DNA from: Castellaniella sp040276085
Lineage (GTDB): Bacteria > Pseudomonadota > Gammaproteobacteria > Burkholderiales > Burkholderiaceae_B
Direction: 5' to 3'
NCBI RefSeq assembly: GCF_040276085.1
Contig: NZ_JBELOK010000003.1
Span: 248,001-312,000 of the forward strand
Length of the DNA stretch: 64,000 bases
Under the pieces are notes generated by a model that was not told the DNA's origin, ran no database searches, and saw only the letters and a list, made by a program, of their open reading frames with translations. The position numbers were made by a program, and so were the translations under genes. Below are positions 17,361 through 26,234 of the stretch, piece after piece. Position 1 is the first letter of the stretch. The number at the start of each line of letters is the position of its first letter.

Positions 17361-19535
17361 ATGACCGATCGCATCTCCAGCCATGGCCTCCAGGTCGCAG
17401 GGGTACTGCACCAATTTATCGAACAAGAAGCGCTGCCCGGCACAGGGGTACAGGCTGATGCCTTCTGGAAAGGTCTGGCGGCTATGGTTCAAGACCTCGC
17501 CCCCAAGAACAAGGCCTTGCTGGCCGAGCGCGACCGCCTGCAAGCCGCGCTGGACGACTGGTATGGCAAGCATCCGGGTGCTGTGGCCGACCCTGCCGCC
17601 TATCGCGCGTTTCTGCACGAAATCGGCTACCTGAAGGATGTCCCGGCCGACGTAAAAGTCACCACCGCCCACGTCGATACCGAAATCACCCGGCAAGCCG
17701 GGCCGCAGTTGGTGGTGCCCGTCATGAATGCCCGCTACGCCCTTAACGCAGCCAATGCGCGCTGGGGCAGCCTCTACGACGCCCTGTACGGCACGGATGC
17801 CATCCCTGAAACCGACGGCGCCACCCGCGCCGGCGGCTACAACCCCGTACGTGGCGCACGCGTCATCGCCTTTGCCCGCCAGTTTCTGGACGACACCATT
17901 GCCCTGAAGCAGGGCTCTCACCGTGATGCCACCGCGTATGCGGTCGCATCCGGCAATCTGAAAATCACACTGAAAGACGGCACCGTCACCACACTTGCCC
18001 AGGATGATTGCTTCCTGGGGCATCGGGGCGACGCCGCCTCACCCGAGGCGCTGGTGTTCTGCCAAAACGGCCTGCACTTCGAGATCCAGTTTGACGCTCA
18101 GTCTCCCATCGGCAAGACCGACACCGCCCACATCAAGGACGTGGTGCTCGAGGCAGCCCTCACCACCATCATGGATTGCGAAGACTCCGTGGCCGCGGTA
18201 GACGCCGAAGACAAGGTGCTGGCCTATCGCAACTGGTTGGGCCTGATGAAAGCCGACCTTACCGAAGATCTGGTCAAGGGTGGCAAAACCATTACCCGCC
18301 GCCTTAATCCCGATCGCCAGTACATCGCACGCGACGGCAGCACCGCCAGCCTGCACGGCCGTTCCCTGATGTTTGTCCGTAACGTGGGCCACCTGATGAC
18401 CAACCCGGCCATCCTGGATGCCCAAGGCCAGGAAATCCCCGAAGGAATCCTGGATGCCGTGTGCACGTCGCTGGCCGCCATGCACGACCTCACCGCACGT
18501 AAAAACACCCGCACAGGCTCCATCTACATCGTCAAACCCAAAATGCACGGCCCGGATGAAGTCGCCTTTGCCAGCGAAATCTTTGCCCGCGTCGAGCAGC
18601 TGCTGGGCCTGGCACCCAACACCATCAAGATGGGGATCATGGACGAAGAGCGGCGCACCAGCGTCAACCTGAAATCCTGCATCGCCGCAGCCGCAGAACG
18701 CGTCGCCTTCATCAATACCGGCTTCCTCGATCGTACGGGTGACGAACTGCACACCTCGATGCGCGCCGGCGCAATGGTGCGCAAGGGTGACATGAAAACC
18801 CAGGCCTGGATCCAGGCTTACGAGCTCAACAACGTCCAGACCGGGCTTGAGTGCGGCTTGCGCGGCCATGCCCAGATTGGCAAGGGCATGTGGGCCATGC
18901 CCGACCTGATGGCAGCCATGCTCGAGCAAAAAATCAACCACGTCAAAGCAGGCGGCAACACGGCCTGGGTTCCGTCTCCCACGGCAGCCACCCTGCATGC
19001 CCTGCACTACCACCAAGTGGATGTGGTCGAGGTACAAAAGGGGCTGGAAGGCCACCACGAAGACTACACCGACCGCATCCTCACGGTGCCGGTGGCCAAG
19101 GATACGGGCTGGACGCCCGAACAGATCCAGGAAGAGCTCGACAACAACTGCCAGGGCATTCTGGGGTATGTGGTGCGCTGGGTGGATCAAGGCGTAGGCT
19201 GCTCCAAAGTCCCCGACATCCACGATATCGGCCTGATGGAAGACCGTGCCACCCTGCGCATTTCCAGCCAGTACATCGCCAACTGGATGCTGCACAAGAT
19301 CACTGACCGCAGCCAGGTTGAAGCCACCCTGCGCCGCATGGCCGCCGTGGTCGACAAGCAAAACGCAGGAGATGCCGCCTACGAGCCCATGGACGGCCAC
19401 TTTGATACTTCGTGCGCCTTCAAGGCCGCCAGCGACCTGATCTTCAAGGGGCTGGAGCAACCCAATGGCTACACCGAGCCCTTGCTGCACCACTGGCGCC
19501 AGGTAAAAAAGGCTGAGCAAGCCGTCAAGGCCTGA
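17361..19535 (+). CDS. glcB: Malate synthase G
   Basis: 724 residues from the ATG at 17361 (AAGGA 6 bp upstream), the exact size class of isoform G. It condenses glyoxylate with acetyl-CoA to malate and CoA. Recognisable blocks include YLKDVPADVKVTTAHVDTEI near the N-terminus, TTIMDCEDSVAAVDAEDK near residue 272 (acidic metal-binding site), KMGIMDEERRTSVNLK near 430, and the C-terminal NCQGILGYVVRWVDQGVGCSKVPDI. It is followed by a strong intrinsic terminator. The glyoxylate-linked aminotransferase and hydroxyacid dehydrogenase at the left of the window suggest C2 metabolism. Confidence 0.96.
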   Translation: MTDRISSHGLQVAGVLHQFIEQEALPGTGVQADAFWKGLAAMVQDLAPKNKALLAERDRLQAALDDWYGKHPGAVADPAAYRAFLHEIGYLKDVPADVKVTTAHVDTEITRQAGPQLVVPVMNARYALNAANARWGSLYDALYGTDAIPETDGATRAGGYNPVRGARVIAFARQFLDDTIALKQGSHRDATAYAVASGNLKITLKDGTVTTLAQDDCFLGHRGDAASPEALVFCQNGLHFEIQFDAQSPIGKTDTAHIKDVVLEAALTTIMDCEDSVAAVDAEDKVLAYRNWLGLMKADLTEDLVKGGKTITRRLNPDRQYIARDGSTASLHGRSLMFVRNVGHLMTNPAILDAQGQEIPEGILDAVCTSLAAMHDLTARKNTRTGSIYIVKPKMHGPDEVAFASEIFARVEQLLGLAPNTIKMGIMDEERRTSVNLKSCIAAAAERVAFINTGFLDRTGDELHTSMRAGAMVRKGDMKTQAWIQAYELNNVQTGLECGLRGHAQIGKGMWAMPDLMAAMLEQKINHVKAGGNTAWVPSPTAATLHALHYHQVDVVEVQKGLEGHHEDYTDRILTVPVAKDTGWTPEQIQEELDNNCQGILGYVVRWVDQGVGCSKVPDIHDIGLMEDRATLRISSQYIANWMLHKITDRSQVEATLRRMAAVVDKQNAGDAAYEPMDGHFDTSCAFKAASDLIFKGLEQPNGYTEPLLHHWRQVKKAEQAVKA

Positions 19536-19559
19536 TTGCCACCGCGAATCGTCTAGAAA

Positions 19560-19598
19560 GCCAGGGCCCGGTTACGCACCAGGCCCTGGCTTTTTTAT
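19560..19598 (+). terminator. Intrinsic terminator after malate synthase
   Basis: GCCAGGGCC and GGCCCTGGC form a 9-bp perfect stem with a 12-nt loop, followed by TTTTTTATT. It lies 24 bp after the glcB stop codon. Confidence 0.9.
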
Positions 19599-19687
19599 TG
19601 CTGGCATCAGGCGAGACACACCTTATGGCCGGCCACCACCGCGCATACAGCACCCGCTGACGAGCGCCGCAGTGGCTTGAAGATCGA

Positions 19688-20878
19688 TCAGCGGCGTACT
19701 TGCGCCACCAGATCGTCCAGCCACTGCAACATGGTGTCGACGTCCTGGGCCGACACATTAAGCGCCGGCATAAAGCGCAGCAAATTGCCACGCGGCGCAT
19801 TCAGCAGCAGGCCCTCGGGCGTACGCTCGCGGGCAGCGGCCACCAGCGCCGGGCCATCGTCGCGATCCATGATGAGGGCGCGCAACAGGCCCAGGCCACG
19901 CTCGCCCTTCATCCCCCATTTGTCGGACAGCGCCATCAGGCCGGCCGAAAGCTGATTGGCCCGCTGGTTGACGGCGTCCATAAAGCCGGGAGCAGCCAAC
20001 GTATCGAACACCGCCACACCCACCGCCGTCATCAGGGGGTTGCCGTTGTAGGTACCCCCTTGGTCACCGTGCTCAAAGCAGCTGACGGCCTCGCGGGCAC
20101 ACAGGGCGGCCAGCGGCACCCCGCCGCCAATGCCTTTGCCCAGCGTCATGATATCGGGCTCGATGCCGGCATGCTGATAGGCAAACATACGGCCCGTACG
20201 GCCCATCCCGGTTTGTACTTCGTCGACAATCAGCAGCAGGCCGTGCTCACGCGTGAGTGCGCGCAGCGCCTGGAGGAACGCTGGGGTAGCCGGGATCACA
20301 CCGGCTTCGCCCTGCACAGGCTCGAGCATTACGGCGACAGTTTGATCATCAATCAGGGCGCGCACTGAATCCAGATCGTTGAGATCGGCCTTGGGAAAAC
20401 CGTCCACCTGCGGCGCAAACTTGGTGTCCCAGCCAGCCTTGCCAGAGGCCGACATGGTTGCCAACGTACGGCCATGGAAGCTGTGATCAAAGGTGATGAT
20501 CTTGTAGGCACCCTTGCGGTGCAACTGGCCCCACTTGCGCGCCAGCTTGATGGCGCCTTCGTTGGCTTCGGCACCGCTATTGGCAAAAAACACGCGATCA
20601 AAGCAGGAGGCCTCGACAATACGCTTTGCCAGATCAATGGAAGGCTGGTTGTAGAAGGCCGGCGAGGGGTTGATCAGCGCATGCGACTGCCTGGCCAGCG
20701 CGTCCACCATGGGTGCAGGGTTGTGCCCCAGACAATTAACGGCCCATCCCTGGATGAAATCGAGATATCGCTTGCCCGCGCTATCCTGCAACCAGGATCC
20801 CTGGCCGCCAACAAACACGAGATCAGGACGGGATGTGATTTCCATCAGGGCGTTAACCCCTGCACGATCAATGGTCAT
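19688..20878 (-). CDS. argD: Acetylornithine aminotransferase (class III PLP transaminase)
   Basis: 396 residues. The class III fold is clear from FFANSGAEANEGAIKLARKW near residue 98, LLLIVDEVQTGMGRTG near 215 and the PLP lysine in PDIMTLGKGIGGGVPLAAL near 245. The N-terminus (SWLQDSAGKRYLDFIQGWAVNCLGHNP) matches the ArgD proteins of Burkholderiales. The predicted reaction is N-acetylornithine plus 2-oxoglutarate to N-acetylglutamate semialdehyde plus glutamate. Succinylornithine or other omega-transaminase activity cannot be excluded because no other arginine gene is nearby. Confidence 0.85.
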   Translation of the reverse strand: MTIDRAGVNALMEITSRPDLVFVGGQGSWLQDSAGKRYLDFIQGWAVNCLGHNPAPMVDALARQSHALINPSPAFYNQPSIDLAKRIVEASCFDRVFFANSGAEANEGAIKLARKWGQLHRKGAYKIITFDHSFHGRTLATMSASGKAGWDTKFAPQVDGFPKADLNDLDSVRALIDDQTVAVMLEPVQGEAGVIPATPAFLQALRALTREHGLLLIVDEVQTGMGRTGRMFAYQHAGIEPDIMTLGKGIGGGVPLAALCAREAVSCFEHGDQGGTYNGNPLMTAVGVAVFDTLAAPGFMDAVNQRANQLSAGLMALSDKWGMKGERGLGLLRALIMDRDDGPALVAAARERTPEGLLLNAPRGNLLRFMPALNVSAQDVDTMLQWLDDLVAQVRR

Positions 20879-21062
20879 GGGTATGATTTCCAGTAAGACA
20901 GCGACATCAAAACCAGTATTTTAGGTCGGAACACCGCCCGGGCGGGGCGGCATGGGCGCCACACAAGCAAACAAGCAGGCACCAGTCTCATCAACACCAC
21001 ACGCCGGCTGCCTTGCAGCGCTTAGAATAAGCACTCGAGCCCGTCCGCCACACAAAAACACC

Positions 21063-21938
21063 ATGTCCGCCAGCATCCACAGCCTGTACACCTACCCCGT
21101 CAAATCCTGCGCCGGGGTGCGCCACGACCGCATCACTGTCACCCATGCCGGGCTGGCGGGAGACCGCCAATGGATGTTGGTGGATAGCACCGGCACCTTC
21201 ATGACACAGCGCCAGCATCCCCGCATGGTGCTGATTCAACCCCTGCCACAGGCGGACGGCTTGTGGCTCAAGGCGCCCGATATGCCCGACTGCTTTGTGG
21301 CTGCCGGCACAGCCGGCGACGCCCCGCCCGTGCCAGTAACCGTCTGGGGCACCACAACCCAAGGGACGGATCAGGGCGACGACGTTGCCCATTGGCTGAG
21401 CACGTTTTTGGACGTCTCTTGCCGCCTGCTGCAGGTGCACCCGCAAGCACACCGCCTGGCCAGCCCGGCGCACGTCCAAAGCTGGGCTGACAAACACCCC
21501 GAAGACGCTGCCGCGTTTTTACCCCTGACACACCACCAATTTGGCTTTGCCGACGGCTTTCCGTTTTTAGTGTGCAACCAGGCCTCGCTGGAAGAACTCA
21601 ACCAGCAGCTGCAGGCAGACGGCCATCTACCTGCAGAGATGATCCGCTTTCGGCCCAATATCGTGCTGCAGGGGCTGGAGCCCTACGACGAAGACCACCT
21701 GGCAAGCTTACGCGTGGGTGATATCCAGTTCGCCTTCGTCAAGGCCTGCGCGCGTTGTCCCATTCCCAATGTAGATCCGCACACTGGCCAAACTGCTGCC
21801 CAGCCAGGCCAGACGCTGGCACGCCATCGTCAATTTGAACAAGGCGTGTTATTTGGCGTCAATGCCGTAGTGGCCTTGCCCGAGGACGTGCGCCAGTTGC
21901 AAACGGGCATGGCGGTTGAAGCCGAATTCGATTTCTGA
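21063..21938 (+). CDS. MOSC domain-containing protein (MOSC N-terminal beta-barrel plus MOSC)
   Basis: 291 residues from the ATG at 21063; an extended frame to 20952 has no family support. The opening SASIHSLYTYPVKSCAGVRHDRITV is the MOSC_N signature (YPVKS), GDRQWMLVD follows, and the C-terminal MOSC core contains the conserved cysteine in KACARCPIPNVDPHTG near residues 230-245, the molybdenum-cofactor-sulfur ligand site. Relatives are YcbX and mARC, which reduce N-hydroxylated compounds. No YcbX-type C-terminal 2Fe-2S ferredoxin domain is present, so an electron partner would be needed. Confidence 0.88.
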   Translation: MSASIHSLYTYPVKSCAGVRHDRITVTHAGLAGDRQWMLVDSTGTFMTQRQHPRMVLIQPLPQADGLWLKAPDMPDCFVAAGTAGDAPPVPVTVWGTTTQGTDQGDDVAHWLSTFLDVSCRLLQVHPQAHRLASPAHVQSWADKHPEDAAAFLPLTHHQFGFADGFPFLVCNQASLEELNQQLQADGHLPAEMIRFRPNIVLQGLEPYDEDHLASLRVGDIQFAFVKACARCPIPNVDPHTGQTAAQPGQTLARHRQFEQGVLFGVNAVVALPEDVRQLQTGMAVEAEFDF

Positions 21939-21991
21939 TCCTGTGGCGGTGTCGATACCCGCACCCGCGTACTGCACCGCATCAATGCCGC

Positions 21992-23125
21992 TCAGTACAG
22001 CGACAACTGCACCGGGTGGCGCGCAGCGCTCCCGTTATCGACGGGCTCGAGCTTACTGGCCCGCACCCCCAGCAGGCGCAGGCGCCGATCGAGGGTTACC
22101 CGCTTGAGGCACCGCCCGGCGGCCCGATGGATGGCGTCGGCATCGCCAATGGCCTCATCCAGGGTCAGATCCCGGGTCACAATGCGGAAGTCGTCAAAGC
22201 GCAACTTGATACCAATCGTGGCCCCGCGTACCCGCTTGCGAGCCAGATCCTGGGCCAGGTGCTCGCATAAATCCCGGAAGATCGTAGATAACAGGGCCTT
22301 GTCCCGCTGCACATGCAAATCACGCTCGAAGGTTGTCTCCCGGCTGATTGAGCGGGGCTCTGACTCCACCACCACAGGCCGGTCATCAATCCCGCGAGCC
22401 ACGTCCATCAGCCACCGCGCCGTACCCAGACCAAAAGCCTCCTGCAACTGATCCGGTGCGGCCGCTGCCAGTTGTGCAATGGTCTCGATACCCATGTCCC
22501 GCAGGCGACGGGTAGCCTTGGGGCCAATCCCATTGACCTTGGAAACCGGCAATGGCCAAATACGCCGCTGCAAATCACCGGGGCCAATCAATGTCATGCC
22601 GTCAGGCTTGTCCAGATCAGAGGCGATCTTTGAGAGCAGTTTGTTGGGCGAAATGCCAATAGAGCAGACCAGGCCGGTGGCATCACGAACAGCCTGCTTC
22701 ATCCGCCGTGCCAGCGTCTCTGAGTCCTCCGGCATGCCCGTCAGATCAACGTAGATTTCATCGATGCCGCGATCCTCAATCCGGGGCGCAATCGCAGCCA
22801 CCGCCGCCTTGAACAGACGCGAATAATGGCGATAGGCGGCGAAGGTTACCGGCAACATCACGGCATCCGGAGCCAACCGGGCGGCTTTCATCATACCCAT
22901 GGCCGAATGTACGCCAAGCGCCCGCGCCTCATAAGTAGCGGTGGTGATGACTCCGCGCCCCACATAATCCCGCAATCGCGCGTAACGGCCATCTTGGGGC
23001 GACTCGCCGCGGCCACCAATCACCACGGGCTGCCCGCGCAATTCCGGATAGCGCAGCAGCTCAACAGATGCAAAGAACGCATCCATATCCAGATGGGCGA
23101 TTCGGCGAACAGGGGTTTCAGACAT
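21992..23125 (-). CDS. dinB: DNA polymerase IV (Y-family translesion polymerase)
   Basis: 377 residues. Catalytic motifs are AHLDMDAFFASVELLRYPELRGQP near residues 10-33 and RGIDEIYVDLTG near 98-109 (acidic metal ligands), with SIGISPNKLLSKIASDLDKPDG near 137-158, the helix-hairpin-helix SKVNGIGPKATRRLRDMGI near 175-193 and a little-finger domain to the end. It copies past damaged template bases. The C-terminus lacks a QLxLF-type clamp motif as usually drawn; it ends HPVQLSLY, which may serve as one. Neighbours are unrelated and the gene is probably monocistronic. Confidence 0.95.
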   Translation of the reverse strand: MSETPVRRIAHLDMDAFFASVELLRYPELRGQPVVIGGRGESPQDGRYARLRDYVGRGVITTATYEARALGVHSAMGMMKAARLAPDAVMLPVTFAAYRHYSRLFKAAVAAIAPRIEDRGIDEIYVDLTGMPEDSETLARRMKQAVRDATGLVCSIGISPNKLLSKIASDLDKPDGMTLIGPGDLQRRIWPLPVSKVNGIGPKATRRLRDMGIETIAQLAAAAPDQLQEAFGLGTARWLMDVARGIDDRPVVVESEPRSISRETTFERDLHVQRDKALLSTIFRDLCEHLAQDLARKRVRGATIGIKLRFDDFRIVTRDLTLDEAIGDADAIHRAAGRCLKRVTLDRRLRLLGVRASKLEPVDNGSAARHPVQLSLY

Positions 23126-23289
23126 GAGGCATCCCGGCTTTCAGGCGGCATCGGGCGCAGATTTAGCTTGGAGAAAACCGTATCCCGCCAAGCGGTTGCG
23201 GCACTGCTATACTAGCCCACCTTTAAGATATATTTTTAATGTATCTATAACCCCGCCCTCACCAGGGCTTTCCCCGTTCGCGAGGACTT

Positions 23290-23574
23290 ATGCAAGCTGA
23301 AACTCTGAAACGCTCTGCCCAAAAAACCGACACTATGCGCCTGATCGGGCTTCGTGGCCCCGAGTGTGCCGATAAGCTGGACCACGTTTTATCTGCCCTT
23401 CCGGGTGTCGCGCAGGTTAGTGTGTCACTGGCTGACGAAAAAATGACGATTACCTACGATACGGCCCAGGTGTCGGTGCAGCGCCTTCAGGTAGCTGTGG
23501 CAGATGCCGGCTACGAAGCCATGAAACCTGTGCACGGCCAGGACGGCAACTGTTGCGGCGGCTGCGGCGGCTAA
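23290..23574 (+). CDS. Heavy-metal-associated (HMA-like) domain protein with atypical metal site
   Basis: 94 residues (an internal ATG at 23335 would give 79). The ferredoxin-like HMA pattern is recognisable: MRLIGLRGPECADKLDHVLSAL, GVAQVSVSLADEKMTITYD, VQRLQVAVADAGYEA. The usual GMxCxxC loop reads GLRGPEC, so the first cysteine is missing and only C26 remains. The C-terminus instead carries a cysteine/glycine cluster, NCCGGCGG (C88, C89, C92). This looks like a metallochaperone whose metal site has been moved or supplemented. It stands alone between dinB and a narK-type gene; the upstream segment is AT-rich. Confidence 0.75.
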   Translation: MQAETLKRSAQKTDTMRLIGLRGPECADKLDHVLSALPGVAQVSVSLADEKMTITYDTAQVSVQRLQVAVADAGYEAMKPVHGQDGNCCGGCGG

Positions 23575-23702
23575 GACCGCCGGCCGCTGACGCGCGGTTG
23601 GGCGCCGGCGGCCGCCCCACAACCACTGTTTTAAACAGTGCCGCACAACAGCCACACTGTCGCCGCCAGCGCCACACAGCCGGCACGACGTCACCGGCAA
23701 TA

Positions 23703-24968
23703 TCACGAGCCGTCCATCAGCTCGGTGCCTGCCCGAGGGGCTGCCCGGTACGAGTAATGCATGAACACCAGCGATACGCACACGGCCCCGTACAGCAACA
23801 TGAACGCACTGGAATACACCCCGGTGATATCCAGCAGCACGCCAAACAAAATGGGCAGGATAAAGCCGCCCAGCCCCCCCGCCAGGCCCACCACGCCAGA
23901 CACCGCGCCAATATTCTCGGCGTAGTCGTCGCTGATGAACTTGAACACTGAAGCCTTGCCGATAGCCATGGCCACACCCACCACAAACAGCAGGATGGTA
24001 AACAGCGTGGCGTTCAGGCCGATATGCACAGACACCGGGCCACCCAGCGTCTGGATAGTCATTTGAGTTTGCGGATACGACAGAATAAAGAAGCACACCC
24101 AGCACACCCACATGACCCACCATGTAACTGTATATGCACCAAAGCGATCCGAGAACCAGCCACCCAGCGCACGCAAAACGCCCCCTGGCAGCGAGAACAC
24201 CATTGCCAGGAAAGCAGCCAGGGTGAGATCAAAGCCGTACTCGGCCACATAGTATTGAGTGATCCACAGGGCCAGTGCCACATAGCCGCCAAACACCACC
24301 GAATAATATTGGCAGTAGCGCCAGACACGAGGGTCTTTTAGTACCTGCAGTTGCTGGCGAAGCGGAACGGCTGCCGACAGCTGATGGGCGGGGTTTGTAT
24401 GGCTGAACAGCCAGAACAGCAGCGCCGTGCCCAGCAGCAATGCCGCGTAGGCCTTGGGCAACATCGTCCAGCCAAAGGCTCCGATAATCAGGGGGGCCAC
24501 AAACATGTTCAGCGCCGAACCCGAATTGCCGGCACCAAAGACGCCCATCGCAAAGCCGCGACGTTGCGGCGCAAACCAGCGGGCCACGTAGGGAGTACCC
24601 ACCGAGAACGTACCGCCGGCCAAGCCGACAAACAGGGCCAGCACCAGAAACTGTCTATATGTTGTGGCGTAAGCCATGAGGTACAGCGGTGGCACACATG
24701 CCAGCAGCACCAGGAAAAAAACGATCCGCCCGCCGAAGCGGTCGGTGAACATCCCCAACGGTACCCGCACCAAAGACCCTGTGAGCACAGGCGTGGAAAT
24801 CAACAGGCCAAACTGGGTTTCATTGAGGGCCAGCTGGGTTCTGAGCGGGACGCCCAGGACAGAGAACATTGTCCAGATGGCAAAACACACGGTGAAGGCA
24901 AAGGTACTGGCAAACAGCACCGATAAGGCCTGGCGGCCCGCGGACACAACCGGGGTGGCAGATGACAT
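23703..24968 (-). CDS. narK: NarK-type MFS nitrate/nitrite transporter
   Basis: 421 residues from the ATG at 24968, preceded by CAGGAGAG. Twelve hydrophobic segments. The NarK family nitrate signature is present in both halves: VGLAGGTFSVGTPYVARWFAPQRRGFAMGVFGAGNSGSA near residues 115-153 and VVGLAGGLGGFILPILFGV near 365. RVPLGMFTDRFGGR is the MFS loop 2-3. It resembles NarK1-type nitrate/proton symporters. No nitrate reductase genes occur in the window. Confidence 0.88.
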   Translation of the reverse strand: MSSATPVVSAGRQALSVLFASTFAFTVCFAIWTMFSVLGVPLRTQLALNETQFGLLISTPVLTGSLVRVPLGMFTDRFGGRIVFFLVLLACVPPLYLMAYATTYRQFLVLALFVGLAGGTFSVGTPYVARWFAPQRRGFAMGVFGAGNSGSALNMFVAPLIIGAFGWTMLPKAYAALLLGTALLFWLFSHTNPAHQLSAAVPLRQQLQVLKDPRVWRYCQYYSVVFGGYVALALWITQYYVAEYGFDLTLAAFLAMVFSLPGGVLRALGGWFSDRFGAYTVTWWVMWVCWVCFFILSYPQTQMTIQTLGGPVSVHIGLNATLFTILLFVVGVAMAIGKASVFKFISDDYAENIGAVSGVVGLAGGLGGFILPILFGVLLDITGVYSSAFMLLYGAVCVSLVFMHYSYRAAPRAGTELMDGS

Positions 24969-25056
24969 GAGACTCTCCTGATGCACATTTGCAGCATGCA
25001 GGACAAATCATATCCATATCGGCAACACTGTTTTATGACCTGGATCATGAACTTGG

Positions 25057-25087
25057 CCTGACACCGACGAAATCCGCCGGTGTCAGG
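25057..25087 (-). terminator. Hairpin between ohr end and narK start
   Basis: CCTGACACCG and CGGTGTCAGG form a perfect 10-bp stem around an 11-nt loop, 28 bp past the ohr stop. No U-run follows on the minus strand, so it may terminate weakly, stabilise the ohr mRNA or be part of the narK leader. Confidence 0.5.
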
Positions 25088-25115
25088 TCAAGGCGATACC
25101 AAACGTGAGACAGAA

Positions 25116-25541
25116 TTACTGAACAGTCAATGTCACTTTAATGTTATTGCGCGTGGCGTTGGAATACGGGCACACGATGTGAGCTTTTTGCACCAGATCC
25201 TCCAGCTTGGCGTGGTCAACGCCTGGTGCCGAGATCTTGAGCTCGACCGCCAGGCCAAACCCCGTGGGGATGGGGCCAATACCCACCGAACCAGCAATTT
25301 GCGTGTCAGCGGGCAGCTTGACGTTTTCTTTGCCGGCCACCAATTTAAGAGCGCCCAGGAAGCAGGCTGAATACCCGGCAGCAAACAGTTGCTCTGGATT
25401 AGTGCCGGGGCCAGAATCACCGCCAATCTCTTTAGGTACAGACAGTTTGACATCCAGGCGGCCATCTGAAGACTTGGCGGAGCCATCGCGGCCGCCCGTG
25501 GCAGTTGCATGTGCGGTATAGAGAACGTTTTCGACTGTCAT
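25116..25541 (-). CDS. ohr: Organic hydroperoxide resistance protein (Ohr/OsmC family)
   Basis: 141 residues. VLYTAHATATGGRDGSAKSSDG at the N-terminus, GTNPEQLFAAGYSACFLGAL near residues 47-66 with the peroxidatic cysteine (C61), and the second cysteine in KAHIVCPYSNATRNNI near 124 are the Ohr signature. It reduces organic and fatty-acid hydroperoxides with lipoyl dithiols. AGGAGTTCAACC precedes the ATG. It is encoded 117 bp downstream of a MarR-type OhrR-like regulator on the same strand. Confidence 0.95.
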   Translation of the reverse strand: MTVENVLYTAHATATGGRDGSAKSSDGRLDVKLSVPKEIGGDSGPGTNPEQLFAAGYSACFLGALKLVAGKENVKLPADTQIAGSVGIGPIPTGFGLAVELKISAPGVDHAKLEDLVQKAHIVCPYSNATRNNIKVTLTVQ

Positions 25542-25658
25542 GGTTGAACTCCTGGTGGTGCGGTTCTAAAGAAAAGCGCCGGCACCACAAGCGACTACTT
25601 TTCTGATGACCTTGCATCCAGCACATCCGGCCGGCCCCGGGGCCGGCCGAAGCGCGCG

Positions 25659-26144
25659 TTATTGCACGGCCGGGTTTTCGGCAGCGTGCAGCAGATGCGC
25701 ACGCAGGTTTTCGAGGGTGGACTTCAGCATATGAGCTTGATCCGGGCTGCATCCGGTGGCACACAACACCCCGTGCGGGATGGCCTGAGCCTGCCTTTGC
25801 AGCGCCCGGCCCGCCGGGGTAAGCGACACCAGCACCTGGCGTTGATCTGCCCGGCTTCGGTTGCGGCCCAGCAGGCCGAGACTTTGCAAGCGCTTGAGCA
25901 GCGGGGTGAGCGTGGCCGAATCCAGATACAGGCGATCACCAAGCGCAGACACCGTCAGGCCATCGGTTTCCCAGAGCACCAGCATCACCAGATACTGGGG
26001 ATATGTGAGGCCCAGCACTGCCAGTTGTTGCCGGTAGATTTTGCCCATGGCCAGCTGCGCCGAATACAGGGCAAAGCACAGCTGGGCATCCAGGCTGAGA
26101 GGGCGGGAAACGGCAGATGATGCCGCGGTAAGCTGTTTATCCAT
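25659..26144 (-). CDS. ohrR: MarR family regulator, OhrR-like
   Basis: 161 residues. The reactive cysteine of OhrR is expected near the N-terminus and is present in SLDAQLCFALYSAQLAMGKIYRQQLAVLGLTYPQYLVMLVLWE (C23). The wHTH follows: GLTVSALGDRLYLDSATLTPLLKRLQSLGLLGRNRS. The DAQLCFALYxAxxA motif is diagnostic of the OhrR branch. The protein should repress ohr and itself until the cysteine is oxidised. C-terminal extra cysteines (LCATGCSPDQ) could allow the two-cysteine mechanism. The AT-rich leader at 26150-26195 is the likely operator region. Confidence 0.9.
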   Translation of the reverse strand: MDKQLTAASSAVSRPLSLDAQLCFALYSAQLAMGKIYRQQLAVLGLTYPQYLVMLVLWETDGLTVSALGDRLYLDSATLTPLLKRLQSLGLLGRNRSRADQRQVLVSLTPAGRALQRQAQAIPHGVLCATGCSPDQAHMLKSTLENLRAHLLHAAENPAVQ

Positions 26145-26234
26145 GTCTCAATATTACATCGCGCACTATTTAATAGCAAACGATTAATTTCAGGTGCCTT
26201 AGAATGGCGATTTCCGCACTGCTCGAACCACCCC

